Of a stretch of DNA of 64,000 nt, positions 53,179 through 61,390 are shown piece after piece. This DNA is from Poseidonocella sp. HB161398 (GTDB lineage Bacteria > Pseudomonadota > Alphaproteobacteria > Rhodobacterales > Rhodobacteraceae). Below the pieces are notes generated by a model. It saw only the letters and a program-made list of their open reading frames with translations, ran no database searches and was not told the origin of the DNA. Made by a program: the position numbers and the translations under genes. The first letter of the stretch is position 1; every line of letters begins with the position of its first letter. The stretch spans positions 1 to 64,000 of the forward strand of contig NZ_VATA01000031.1 in NCBI RefSeq assembly GCF_005870025.1, read 5' to 3'.

Positions 53179-53357
53179 GCGGGCAGGTGCGTCTTGGTGC
53201 GGATGCGGGTCATCTCGAACGGCAGGACATCGGCGGCGGGCTTGCGCGGGGCGCGCTCCTGCGCCTTGCGGCGCTCGAGCCCGGCGAAGAGTACCAGGGC
53301 GATGACCGGAGAGACAATCAGCAGGCCAATCGAGAGCCCGACCAGGAAATGCAGCAT
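53175..53357 (-). CDS. 60-aa single-helix membrane protein
   Basis: The product begins MLHFLVGLSIGLLIVSPVIA, one membrane helix, and ends in a basic cytoplasmic tail (GLERRKAQERAPRKPAAD). GGAGG lies eight bases before the ATG at 53357 on the minus strand. Its stop overlaps the phosphatase stop tail-to-tail by 4 bp. No family or function can be named. Confidence 0.7.
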   Translation of the reverse strand: MLHFLVGLSIGLLIVSPVIALVLFAGLERRKAQERAPRKPAADVLPFEMTRIRTKTHLPA

Positions 53358-53428
53358 GTTTTCTTCCTCCCTGGAGAAAACGCTAGCACGGATCGGTTGC
53401 AACACAATGACGCAGCTGCGGGGGCGGA

Positions 53429-53514
53429 CTACGACTTTAGTCGTAGAAACGCCGCGGGGACAGGATGCCGCATTGCGGCATCCGCCCGGAATTTCCCGGC
53501 CCGCGAGGGCCGGG
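53429..53514. other. Three perfect hairpins in a row after dadA
   Basis: Stems are CTACGACT/AGTCGTAG (53429-53446, loop TT), GGATGCCGCA/TGCGGCATCC (53463-53483, 1-nt centre) and CCCGGCCC/GGGCCGGG (53495-53514, loop GCGA). They lie downstream of dadA and upstream of the 60-aa gene. None has a clear T-run, so a REP-like or composite termination/stability role is more likely than a single terminator. Confidence 0.5.
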
Positions 53515-53534
53515 AGCGCGGGTAATCAAGTACT

Positions 53535-54842
53535 TCAGGCGAGGTGCGGTTCGGCCGCGGCCGGGGCGGCCGCGGGACGGCGGCGCGGCGCGCTGTAGCG
53601 CTCCAGCCCCAGGTCGGTCGCGTCGATTTCCGGACGCCCGCCGGAGACCAGATCCGCCAGCACCCGGGCCGATCCGCAGGACATGGTCCAGCCCAGCGTG
53701 CCATGGCCGGCATTCAGCCACAGGTTGCGGAACTTGGTGCGGCCGATGATCGGCGTGCCGTCCGGGGTCATCGGGCGCAGGCCGCTCCAGAAGCTGGCCT
53801 GGGCGGTGTCCGCCGCGCCGCCGAAGAGCGAGTCGAGCGAGTTCAGCAGCGTCGCGCGGCGACGCTCGGACAGGGACAGGTCGAAGCCCGCGATCTCGGC
53901 CATGCCGCCGACGCGGATGCGGTCGCCGAGCCGGGTGATCGCCACCTTGAAGGTCTCGTCCATCACGGTCGAGGCCGGCGCGCGCGCGGCGTCGACGATG
54001 GGCGCGGTGATCGAGTAGCCCTTGACCGGCGAGACCGGCAGGCGGATGCCCAGAGGCTTGAGGAAGGCGGTGGCGTAGCTGCCGAGTGCAGTCACGATCG
54101 CGTCGGCCGTCACCAGCCCGGCGCCGGTGCGGATGCCCGTCACCCGGTCGCCCTCGGTGACGAGCCCGTCGATCGAGGTGCCGTACTGGAAGGTCACGCC
54201 CAGCCGCTCGCATTCCTGCGCCAGCGCATTGGTGAAGAGGAAGCAGTCGCCGGTCTCGTCGCCCGGCAGGCGCAGCCCGCCGACGATCTTGTCGCGCGCC
54301 GCTGCCAGGCCCGGCTCGGCGGCGATGCAGCCCTCGGTGTCCAGCACCTCGAAGGGCACGCCGTCAGCCTTCAGCACGGCCACGTCCTTCGCCATCGCCT
54401 CGACCTGCTTCTGCGAGCGGAAGAGCTGCAGCGTGCCCTGCTGGCGGCCGTCATAGGGCAGGTCCAGCCCGGCGCGCAGCTCCTTGAGGCAGTCGCGGCT
54501 GTACTCGGCGACGCGGACCATGCGCGACTTGTTCACCGCATAGCGCGCCGAGGTGCAGTTCTTCAGCAGCTCGCCCAGCCAGCGGATCGTGCCCAGGTCG
54601 TTCTTGGCATGCAGGATCAGCGGCGCGTGCTCCATCATCAGCCACTTGATCGCCTTCAGCGGGATGCCCGGCGCCGCCCAGGGGGCGGAATAGCCCGGCG
54701 AGACCTGGCCCGCATTGGCGAAGCTGGTCTCCAGCGCGGGGCCCTCCTGGCGGTCGATCACGGTCACCTCGTGGCCTGCGCGGGCGAGGTAGTAGGCCGA
54801 GGTCACGCCGATCACGCCGGCGCCGAGGATTGCGACTTTCAT
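53535..54842 (-). CDS. dadA: D-amino acid dehydrogenase
   Basis: The 435-aa flavoprotein has the FAD motif [20 protein letters not shown] at the N-terminus, [20 protein letters not shown] near residue 45, and the family C-terminal block [20 protein letters not shown] then [20 protein letters not shown]. DadA oxidises D-alanine and other D-amino acids at the membrane and feeds electrons to the quinone pool. I chose the ATG at 54842 (MKVAILGAG). It is divergent from an Lrp-type gene, its likely regulator. No alanine racemase is adjacent. Confidence 0.93.
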   Translation of the reverse strand: MKVAILGAGVIGVTSAYYLARAGHEVTVIDRQEGPALETSFANAGQVSPGYSAPWAAPGIPLKAIKWLMMEHAPLILHAKNDLGTIRWLGELLKNCTSARYAVNKSRMVRVAEYSRDCLKELRAGLDLPYDGRQQGTLQLFRSQKQVEAMAKDVAVLKADGVPFEVLDTEGCIAAEPGLAAARDKIVGGLRLPGDETGDCFLFTNALAQECERLGVTFQYGTSIDGLVTEGDRVTGIRTGAGLVTADAIVTALGSYATAFLKPLGIRLPVSPVKGYSITAPIVDAARAPASTVMDETFKVAITRLGDRIRVGGMAEIAGFDLSLSERRRATLLNSLDSLFGGAADTAQASFWSGLRPMTPDGTPIIGRTKFRNLWLNAGHGTLGWTMSCGSARVLADLVSGGRPEIDATDLGLERYSAPRRRPAAAPAAAEPHLA

Positions 54843-55011
54843 TGCGTCTCTCACTAGTTAACCGGTGGACCGGGAGGGGTGCTGCCGGGCTGGCAGCGGG
54901 CATGTCCGCCTTCTAGGACGGATGATTTGGCAGAAGGCGCCTATCTTCCGCAGAATGTTTCAATTAATGTCGCAGAACCGACGATAATATCACCACGACG
55001 CAAGGATCCGC

Positions 55012-55470
55012 ATGTCCGGCCTCGACCAGATCGACCGCAAGATTCTGAACCTCCTCCGGCAGAACGCGAGGATCGCCAATGTCGATCTGGCCAGTGCCGT
55101 CGGGCTCTCGGCCTCGGCCTGCCTGCGGCGGGTGCGGCTTCTCGAAGAGAGCGGCACGATCCTGGGCTACACGGTCGTCACCGGCACCGTCTCGGGCGAG
55201 CCGACCATTGCGGTGATCGTCAATATCACGCTGGAGCGGCAGACCGAGGAGGTCTTCGACCGCTTCGAGGCGGCGGTGCGCAAGCATCCCGAGATCCAGG
55301 AATGCTTCCTGATGACCGGCGGCTCCGACTACCTCCTGCGCGTCCAGGCCGAGAGCGCCGCGGATTTCGAGCGGATCCACAAGGAGGTGCTGTCGCGCCT
55401 GCCGGGCGTCCTGCGGATCCATTCCAGCTTCTCGATCCGAAACGTGCTGGCGCCGCGCCGGAAACGCTGA
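55012..55470 (+). CDS. Lrp/AsnC-family regulator, probably of dadA
   Basis: The 152-aa protein has the N-terminal HTH (MSGLDQIDRKILNLLRQNAR, then LASAVGLSASACLRRVRLLE) and the C-terminal RAM ligand domain (VFDRFEAAVRKHPEIQECFL then MTGGSDYLLRVQAESAADFE). Divergent dadA plus lrp pairs are a standard arrangement in which the regulator senses alanine or another amino acid. The gap upstream is AT-rich compared with the surroundings. Confidence 0.9.
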   Translation: MSGLDQIDRKILNLLRQNARIANVDLASAVGLSASACLRRVRLLEESGTILGYTVVTGTVSGEPTIAVIVNITLERQTEEVFDRFEAAVRKHPEIQECFLMTGGSDYLLRVQAESAADFERIHKEVLSRLPGVLRIHSSFSIRNVLAPRRKR

Positions 55471-55493
55471 GGGGCAGGGGCGCCGATCGGGCT

Positions 55494-55522
55494 TTGACAT
55501 TCCTAGACGACTCGGTCTACGA
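55494..55522 (+). promoter_or_regulatory. acuR promoter with internal palindromic operator
   Basis: A perfect -35 box TTGACA (55494-55499) and a weak -10 region CTACGA (55517-55522) are 17 bp apart. The dyad TAGAC-6 nt-GTCTA (55504-55519) fills the spacer, so AcuR binding would block its own promoter. The predicted start is at or next to the acuR ATG, which suggests a leaderless transcript. Confidence 0.6.
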
Positions 55523-55529
55523 ATTCGCC

Positions 55530-56177
55530 ATGAGCACCGGCACCCCCGCCTCCGACCCTGTCCCGCCGCGCCGCCGCGGCCGTCCGCGCAGCGATCCCGC
55601 GCGCTCGGAGACCCGCCGCCGGCTGGTCCGCGCCGGGCTCGTCCACCTGACGGAGCGCGGCTACGGCGCCACCGGGGTCGACGAGATCCTCAAGGCGGCC
55701 GGCGTGCCGAAGGGCAGCTTCTACCACCATTTCGGCTCCAAGGCGGAGTTCGGCGCGGCGCTGATCGGCGAGTACCACCAGTATTTCGCCGCCTGGCTCG
55801 ACCGGGTGCTCTGCGACGGCGCCCTGCCGCCCCTCGACCGGCTGCGCCGCTTCGCCGGCGAGGCCGAGGACGGGATGGCCAGGCACGGCTTCCGCCGCGG
55901 CTGCCTGATCGGCAATCTCGGCCAGGAAATGGGCGCGCTGCCCGATGACTACCGCGCCGCGCTGATCGCCGTGCTGGAGGACTGGCAGGCGCGCACCGCC
56001 CGCTGCCTGGCCGAGGCGGAGGCGGCAGGGCAGCTCGTCCCGGGCGCCGATCCCGACACGCTGGCCGCCGTCTTCTGGACCGGCTGGGAGGGCGCGGTGC
56101 TGCGCGCCAAGCTCGAAGGCGGCCCGGCGCCGCTGCGCCGCTTCGCGGCCGCCTTCTTCGACATGATTTCGACCTAG
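55530..56177 (+). CDS. acuR: TetR-family repressor of the acrylate/DMSP operon (AcuR)
   Basis: The 215-aa protein has a basic N-terminal arm (PPRRRGRPRSDPARSETRRR) and a TetR HTH: YGATGVDEILKAAGVPKGSF then YHHFGSKAEFGAALIGEYH. In Rhodobacter sphaeroides AcuR represses acuR-acuI-dddL and is released by acrylate. The same gene order here supports the call. No ribosome-binding sequence precedes the ATG at 55530, and the promoter seems to start transcription at the ATG. It lies 12 nt before acuI. Confidence 0.92.
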   Translation: MSTGTPASDPVPPRRRGRPRSDPARSETRRRLVRAGLVHLTERGYGATGVDEILKAAGVPKGSFYHHFGSKAEFGAALIGEYHQYFAAWLDRVLCDGALPPLDRLRRFAGEAEDGMARHGFRRGCLIGNLGQEMGALPDDYRAALIAVLEDWQARTARCLAEAEAAGQLVPGADPDTLAAVFWTGWEGAVLRAKLEGGPAPLRRFAAAFFDMIST

Positions 56178-56189
56178 GGAGACAACCGC

Positions 56190-57182
56190 ATGTTCGACGC
56201 CATCCTCATCGAGAAGCCGGACGGCACCCAGACCGTCGCGCAGGCCAGCCTGTCCGAGGACCAGCTGCCCGAGGGCGACGTGCTGGTCGAGGTCGCCTAT
56301 TCGACGCTGAACTACAAGGACGCGCTGGCGATCACCGGCCGCGCGCCGGTGGTGCGCAGCTTCCCGATGGTGCCGGGGATCGACTTCTCGGGCATTGTCG
56401 CCGAAAGCGCCCATCCCGGCTGGAAGCCCGGCGACCGGGTCGTCCTGAACGGCTGGGGCGTGGGCGAGACCCATTGGGGCGGGCTTGCCGGCAAGGCGCG
56501 GGTCAAGGGCGACTGGCTGGTGCCGCTGCCCGCGGGCATCTCGCTGCGCCAGGCGATGGCGATCGGCACGGCGGGCTACACGGCGATGCTCTGCGTGATG
56601 GCGCTGGAGCGCCATGGCGTGGCGCCGGGATCGGGCGAGGTGGCGGTGACCGGCGCGGCCGGGGGCGTCGGCTCGGTCGCGACCGCGCTGCTGGCCGGGC
56701 GCGGCTACCAGGTGGCGGCGGTGACCGGCCGCGAGGCAGAGGCGGAGTTCCTCAAGGGGCTCGGCGCGTCCTCGATCGTCGCCCGCGAGGAGCTCTCGGG
56801 CAAACCGCGCGCGCTGGCCCGCGAACGCTGGGCCGGGGCGGTCGATGTCGCGGGCAGCACTGTGCTGGCGAACCTGCTGTCGATGATCCGCTATGGCGGC
56901 ACCGTGGCGGCCTGCGGGCTGGCGGCGGGGATGGACCTGCCCGCCACCGTCGCGCCCTTCATCCTGCGCGGCGTGACGCTGGCCGGGGTCGACAGCGTGA
57001 TGTGCCCGATCGAGACCCGCCGCAAGGCCTGGGACCTGCTGGCAGCAGAGCTCGACCTGGAGAAGCTCGAGGCGCTTTCGGTCGATCTGCCCTTCGCCGA
57101 GGTGATCGCCACCGCGCCGAAATTCCTCGACGGGCAGATCCGCGGCCGGGTGGTCGTGCCGGTCGCGCCAGACCTCGGCTGA
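56190..57182 (+). CDS. acuI: Acryloyl-CoA reductase (AcuI), YhdH-type MDR
   Basis: The 330-aa zinc-free medium-chain reductase has the NADPH loop [20 protein letters not shown] (about residues 152-171), the N-terminal block [20 protein letters not shown] and [20 protein letters not shown]. AcuI reduces toxic acryloyl-CoA, formed from DMSP-derived acrylate, to propionyl-CoA with NADPH. AGGGAG precedes the ATG. Its position between acuR and dddL matches Rhodobacter. Confidence 0.95.
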   Translation: MFDAILIEKPDGTQTVAQASLSEDQLPEGDVLVEVAYSTLNYKDALAITGRAPVVRSFPMVPGIDFSGIVAESAHPGWKPGDRVVLNGWGVGETHWGGLAGKARVKGDWLVPLPAGISLRQAMAIGTAGYTAMLCVMALERHGVAPGSGEVAVTGAAGGVGSVATALLAGRGYQVAAVTGREAEAEFLKGLGASSIVAREELSGKPRALARERWAGAVDVAGSTVLANLLSMIRYGGTVAACGLAAGMDLPATVAPFILRGVTLAGVDSVMCPIETRRKAWDLLAAELDLEKLEALSVDLPFAEVIATAPKFLDGQIRGRVVVPVAPDLG

Positions 57183-57200
57183 GACAGGGCGAGGGCCGCG

Positions 57201-57902
57201 ATGGACACACCGCTGATCGCGCAGGAGGAGTCCCCGCGGCTCTTCGACTGCCCCGGCTGGCTCTACCTGCTGCAGGAATTCGACGCGCTCTACCGGCAGG
57301 GCTCTGCCGGGGGCAGCCGGCTGATCCGCTCGCACCGCAAGCGCGTGCGCGACCGGATCTCGCAGATCGTCGACGGCAACCCGGCGGTCGCGCCGCGCCC
57401 GCCCGCGGCGAAGCCGGTGACCGCGCATCTGCCCCGCGCGCTCGATCTGGGCGAGCAGGGCGCGGTGCGGGGCATCGCCCGCGCGCTGTCGCATGTAGCG
57501 CCGCTGCTTAGCTGGGAATACGGCTACGAGCGGGTGCCGAAGGCGCTGGCGCGCAAATACGCCTATTGCGAGGTGCTGGGCCCGCGCGGCCCCGTCGTCT
57601 CCGAGCGGCTGGTGCTGGGCTTCGTGCTCTTCGCGCCGAAGACCACCTATCCGCAGCACAGCCACCAGGAGATCGAGGAAAGCTACATCTCGGTGGCCGG
57701 CGCCTGGTCGGAGAATGACGCGGCGGTGCATGCGCCGGGCTCGCTGATCCTCAACCGCCCCGGCGAGGAGCACCGCATCACCACGGCCGATCTCGACCCC
57801 TGCCTGCTGGCCTATGCCTGGACCGGGCCCGAGACGCGGCTGCATGCGCCGGGGATGAAGCTCAGCTCGACCCGCAAGGCGCGGATGGCTCAGGGGATCT
57901 GA
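57201..57902 (+). CDS. dddL: DMSP lyase DddL
   Basis: The 233-aa cupin enzyme cleaves dimethylsulfoniopropionate to dimethyl sulfide and acrylate. The metal-binding cupin motif is TTYPQHSHQEIEESYISVAG with the final His in ILNRPGEEHRITTADL. The N-terminal half (GWLYLLQEFDALYRQGSAGG; RALSHVAPLLSWEYGYERVP) is specific to DddL rather than DddQ or DddW. Length and gene order match R. sphaeroides. Acrylate from this step goes to AcuI after CoA activation. Confidence 0.95.
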   Translation: MDTPLIAQEESPRLFDCPGWLYLLQEFDALYRQGSAGGSRLIRSHRKRVRDRISQIVDGNPAVAPRPPAAKPVTAHLPRALDLGEQGAVRGIARALSHVAPLLSWEYGYERVPKALARKYAYCEVLGPRGPVVSERLVLGFVLFAPKTTYPQHSHQEIEESYISVAGAWSENDAAVHAPGSLILNRPGEEHRITTADLDPCLLAYAWTGPETRLHAPGMKLSSTRKARMAQGI

Positions 57903-58162
57903 TCCGGCGGTCCGGCCTCCGCCTCTGCGGTTCCCGGCTGCGGGGCCCGTCCGCGGATCGTCCCGGTGCCGTCCCGGTCCCCGGCAGGCCGCACGGCTCC
58001 GCGGCCGGACCGCGCCGTCGCTGGACCGCCCACCGGTCCCGGGAGGCGCTGGCGCAGCGGCACCCTTGGCAGTGGCGGCCGCGATCTGGTCTAAGGGCCG
58101 CGGAGGGGAGTCGGGCGGCGCCATTGGCGCGGCCCGGAGATCGAGGGAAGAGGGTTCAGGAC

Positions 58163-58978
58163 GTGAAGACTATCCTGGTCGGTTCCGACCTGTCGCTGCG
58201 CTCGGACCGGGCGCGGCGCCGCGCGCTGCGGCTGGCGCGGGCGCATGGCGCGAAGCTGGTGGTGTGCTGCGTGATCGACAGCGACCTGGCAGAGCAGATG
58301 AGCGGGCCGCTCGACGAGGAGGCCCGCCGGGAGATCGCCCGGCAATGCGGCAGCGACAGCGGCGTGCCCGTGGAGATCGTGATCGGCACCGGCGAGCCGG
58401 TCTCGGCGCTGGCCACCGCGATCCGCCGGACTGCCCCGGATCTGGTGGTGCTCGGCGTCCATCGCCGCCATCCGCTGCGCGACCTGCTGGCCGGCACGAC
58501 GGTGGAGCGGCTCCTGCGCGCCACCTCCTGCCCGGTGCTGCTGGTCGCGGGCGCGGCCGAGGCGGAGTACAGCCGGGTGCTCTGCGGCATCGACATGTCG
58601 GGCGCCTGCGCCGCCGCCGCCCGCTGGGCCGCGCGGATTGCCCCAGAGGCCGCGTTCAGCAGCGTCCACGCCGTCCATATCCCGTTCCGCTCCTGGCTGC
58701 TGCCCAGCGAGGCGCCCGCCGCCGTCGCGCCCTTCCTCGAGGAGGCCGCGGCCCGGCTCGCGGAATGGCGCGAGGCCGAGGTGGTGCCGCGCCAGCTGCC
58801 CCAGCCGGAGCCGCGCACCGTCTCGCTGCCCGAAGCGCTGCGCGACGCCTGCCGCGAGGTCCGGCCGGACCTGCTTGCGATCGGCGCCCATGCGCGGCGC
58901 GGCCCCGGGCGGATCGGCTCCGTCACCCGGCGGCTGGTGCGGCGCCCGCCCTGCGACCTGCTGATCCTGCGCGGCTGA
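58163..58978 (+). CDS. Tandem universal stress protein (UspA family)
   Basis: The 271-aa protein contains two Usp domains. The first starts VKTILVGSDLSLRSDRARRR and ends in LVVLGVHRRHPLRDLLAGTT then VERLLRATSCPVLLV, with a G-x2-x9-G(T)-type ATP motif. The second ends GAHARRGPGRIGSVTRRLVR and PPCDLLIL. I chose the GTG at 58163, eight bases after GAGGG; the ATG 39 nt upstream adds no Usp sequence. Tandem Usp proteins in Rhodobacteraceae are often induced under low oxygen, but no FNR box was identified here. Confidence 0.85.
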   Translation: MKTILVGSDLSLRSDRARRRALRLARAHGAKLVVCCVIDSDLAEQMSGPLDEEARREIARQCGSDSGVPVEIVIGTGEPVSALATAIRRTAPDLVVLGVHRRHPLRDLLAGTTVERLLRATSCPVLLVAGAAEAEYSRVLCGIDMSGACAAAARWAARIAPEAAFSSVHAVHIPFRSWLLPSEAPAAVAPFLEEAAARLAEWREAEVVPRQLPQPEPRTVSLPEALRDACREVRPDLLAIGAHARRGPGRIGSVTRRLVRRPPCDLLILRG

Positions 58979-58990
58979 GCCGCGCCCGGC

Positions 58991-59386
58991 TCAGCGCCGG
59001 GCGTCGCCGGTCAGCTCGTCGAGAATGGCGCAATGCGGCGAGTCATCCCCGGGACAGCGGTCGATCAGCGCCTCGAGCGTCTGCGCCAGCCTGCCGAGCT
59101 CGGCGATGCGCTCCCGCACCGCCTCCAGATGTCCCTGGGCGAGGGTGCGCACCTCGCGGCTGGCGCGGCCCTCGTCGGAATACAGCTCCAGCAGGCGGCG
59201 GCATTCCTCCAGCGTGAAGCCGAGGCTGCGCGCCTGCGCCAAGAAGCTCAGCCGCGAGATCTCGCCCTCGCCGAAATCGCGGTAGCCATTGGCCGCGCGC
59301 GAGGGCCGGACAAGGCCGATCTCCTCGTAGTAGCGGATGGTCTTCGCCGGGAGGCCCGAGGCCTCCGCCGCGTGTCCGATATTCAT
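58991..59386 (-). CDS. MerR-family copper regulator (CueR/HmrR type)
   Basis: The 131-aa protein starts MNIGHAAEASGLPAKTIRYY and carries YEEIGLVRPSRAANGYRDFG. The C-terminal metal loop RCPGDDSPHCAIL has two cysteines seven residues apart, the Cu(I)/Ag(I)/Au(I) signature of CueR and HmrR. It follows the CopZ-like gene by 18 nt on the same transcript, which starts at a MerR-type promoter at 59639-59669. No copper ATPase is adjacent, so targets outside the window are likely. Confidence 0.92.
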   Translation of the reverse strand: MNIGHAAEASGLPAKTIRYYEEIGLVRPSRAANGYRDFGEGEISRLSFLAQARSLGFTLEECRRLLELYSDEGRASREVRTLAQGHLEAVRERIAELGRLAQTLEALIDRCPGDDSPHCAILDELTGDARR

Positions 59387-59404
59387 GCCGGGCCTCCGCC
59401 GCGC

Positions 59405-59605
59405 TCAGCCGGGCTGCGGCGTGGCGGCATAGCCGGCCTCCGCCAGCACGGCGACGACCGCGGGCGCCTCGAGCGCGGAGCCGATCTCCACCGAGCGCTG
59501 CTCCTGGTCGAAGGCCAGTTCGGCGGCCGGATCGGCGGCGCGGACGGCCTTTTCGATGCTCGCGCGGCAATGGCCGCAGCTCATGTCGGGAACGCTGTAT
59601 TTCAT
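59405..59605 (-). CDS. CopZ-like copper chaperone (HMA domain)
   Basis: The 66-aa single heavy-metal-associated domain has the metal site MKYSVPDMSCGHCRASIEKA (CGHC, with His replacing the more common variable residue) and a typical babbab length. I chose the ATG at 59605 because the family N-terminus begins there; the 12-residue longer frame is rejected. It is the first gene of a two-gene copper operon with the CueR-type regulator and would carry Cu(I) to an exporter or regulator. Confidence 0.9.
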   Translation of the reverse strand: MKYSVPDMSCGHCRASIEKAVRAADPAAELAFDQEQRSVEIGSALEAPAVVAVLAEAGYAATPQPG

Positions 59606-59638
59606 GGCCGGGAGTCCTTTCCTCAAACTCGCCAGGGA

Positions 59639-59669
59639 CACATGGTCCTTCCAGCCGCTGGAAGGTCAA
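59639..59669 (-). promoter_or_regulatory. CueR-type promoter of the CopZ-regulator operon
   Basis: On the minus strand the -35 box TTGACC (59669-59664) is followed by a 19-bp spacer that, with one flanking base, contains the perfect dyad CCTTCCAGC-G-GCTGGAAGG, then CATGTG as a weak -10. CCTTCC-N7-GGAAGG with a long spacer is the classic CueR/HmrR operator. Confidence 0.85.
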
Positions 59670-59963
59670 GCCCCGGCCGCGATTTTTCCGCGACCGTCCG
59701 CGGAAAGCGCAGCAGGCGGGTGGCGCCGTGCCCGGAAGAGATGCGCTGGCCGTCACGCCGCCGCGTGCGCCCGGCAGATCGCCGGGGCGGGCGGGCCTTC
59801 CTTGCGCATCCCGCACCGGCCGGGAGCGGGGGAGGCGCAACGGAATGGTCGGAGTGAAAGCGATCTGTTCCAGGGAACTTCGCCCGCCGATCCGCCGCCG
59901 GGGCACTGGTTCCGGCGCTGCAGCGATCGTTGCCTGCCCGCGGGACGGACACGGCCCCCCGGT

Positions 59964-60491
59964 TCAGTAGCCCAGATAGGCGGGGGCGACCGGGCCGGTG
60001 AGCCAGACGCCGTTATCGGCCTGCCAGAAGACATGGCCCTCGGCCTGCATCCGCGCCGCCGCGACGCGCAGCACCACCGGCCGGCCATGGCGCTGGCCGA
60101 CCCGGCGGGCGGTCTCAATGTCGGGCGAAAGATGCACATGCCGCCGCCGCCCGGGCAGGATCCCCTCGGCCCAGATCGCGTCGAGCGAGGCCCGCGCGGT
60201 GCCATGGAACAGCGTCTCGGGCGGGACCATCGGCGGCAGGCCGAGATCGACCGCGACCGAATGGCCCTGCGCCGCGCGGATGCGCCGGCCATCCTCGGAG
60301 ATCGTGAAGCGCCGCTTGTCGTTTCCGGCGACGATCCGCTCCAGCTCGGCGCGGCTCAGCCGGTGGCCCGCGCGGCGCATCCCGGAGAGCAGCGCGTCGA
60401 TGCGGACCCAGCCGCCGGGGCCAAGCTCGAGCCCCGCCAGTCCGGGCTCGTGGCGCAGGATGCGCGACAGGACCTTGCTTTCGCGGCTCAT
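59964..60491 (-). CDS. kptA: RNA 2'-phosphotransferase (Tpt1/KptA)
   Basis: The 175-aa protein has the KptA core: SRESKVLSRILRHEPGLAGL at the N-terminus, GPGGWVRIDALLSGMRRAGH, the catalytic-region LFHGTARASLDAIWAEGILP and RRHVHLSPDIETARRVGQRH. KptA transfers an RNA 2'-phosphate to NAD+, making ADP-ribose cyclic phosphate. Its bacterial substrate is unclear because bacteria lack the eukaryotic tRNA splicing that makes 2'-phosphates. I chose the ATG at 60491. It is the last gene downstream of the Crp/Fnr regulator on the same strand. Confidence 0.9.
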   Translation of the reverse strand: MSRESKVLSRILRHEPGLAGLELGPGGWVRIDALLSGMRRAGHRLSRAELERIVAGNDKRRFTISEDGRRIRAAQGHSVAVDLGLPPMVPPETLFHGTARASLDAIWAEGILPGRRRHVHLSPDIETARRVGQRHGRPVVLRVAAARMQAEGHVFWQADNGVWLTGPVAPAYLGY

Positions 60492-60587
60492 CGGCGGGGA
60501 TCCGTCTCGGGCGCCCGGAGGCGCAAGGGGGCAGGCGGCTGCCGCGCCCTTCTTCCCCGGCGAGCGCCCTGCGGTCAAGCCGCGGGC

Positions 60588-61301
60588 TCACTCCATCAGC
60601 GCGGAAAGGCGGTAGATGCGGATCTCGCGCCGCGTGACGCTGAGCACGCCATCCGATTCCAGCTTGTCGAGCGACTGGGTCACCCATTGCCGCGTGGCGC
60701 CGACCATGGTGGCGACCTGCTCGTAGGTGATCGAGCGCTCGATGATCGTCACCCCGTCCTCGTAGCGGCCATAGGCATCTGCGATGATGACCAGAAGCTG
60801 CTTCAGCCGGTCGGCCACGGCGCGGGTGCCCAGCATCTGGATCAGCGCGGAATAGCATTTCCCCTTGGCGATCAGCCCGTCGATCACGCCGAGCGCCACC
60901 TCCGGATGCTGGCAGACCAGGTTGCGCAGGCTCATCCCCGACAGGAACAGCAGCTCGCCATCCTCCAGCGCATCCGCCGACCAGACATGGCGGCCGCGGC
61001 CGAAGACCTCGGGCCCGCCGACGAAATGGCCGGGCGTCCAGTAGGCCAGCGTGATCTCGCGTCCCGAGGGACCGGCATAGAAGGTGCGGATGCGCCCCGA
61101 CTCGATCACCCAGACGCCGGTATGCGGGTCGCCCTGGAAGAACAGCCCCTCGCCCTTGCGGATCGTCGTGCGGGTGCCGGAATGGCGCACCGCCTTGCGC
61201 CCGGCCTCGCTGAGCGAGGCGAGAAACCCCGCCCCCTCGTTGATGTCGAGCAGGTACTCGGACAGGAAGATGGCGCTGCGGCCGTCGCTGTCATCGCTCA
61301 T
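60588..61301 (-). CDS. Crp/Fnr-family transcriptional regulator
   Basis: The 237-aa protein has a cyclic-nucleotide-binding-type domain (TIRKGEGLFFQGDPHTGVWV then IESGRIRTFYAGPSGREITL) and a C-terminal Crp HTH (ITYEQVATMVGATRQWVTQS then LDKLESDGVL). It lacks the N-terminal Fnr cysteine cluster, so it is not an oxygen-sensing Fnr. The ATG at 61301 (MSDDSDGRSAIFLSEYL) gives the usual length. It follows the ABC transporter by 89 nt on the same strand and may regulate it. Confidence 0.9.
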   Translation of the reverse strand: MSDDSDGRSAIFLSEYLLDINEGAGFLASLSEAGRKAVRHSGTRTTIRKGEGLFFQGDPHTGVWVIESGRIRTFYAGPSGREITLAYWTPGHFVGGPEVFGRGRHVWSADALEDGELLFLSGMSLRNLVCQHPEVALGVIDGLIAKGKCYSALIQMLGTRAVADRLKQLLVIIADAYGRYEDGVTIIERSITYEQVATMVGATRQWVTQSLDKLESDGVLSVTRREIRIYRLSALME

Positions 61302-61390
61302 GGACGCGTCCTTCCGCGGGCCGGGGGCGCTGCGCTGCGCCGTGCCCCAGTCTCCGCCCCGGACGAGCCGGGCGCAAGAGGCGCGGGGGC

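Noticed and set aside
53429-53514. Hairpins as a CRISPR or a tRNA-like gene
   Set aside because: The three stems differ in sequence, there are no spacers, and no cloverleaf can be formed.
55503-58124. 873-codon open frame antisense to acuR-acuI-dddL
   Set aside because: No domain is visible and the opposite strand carries a known operon.
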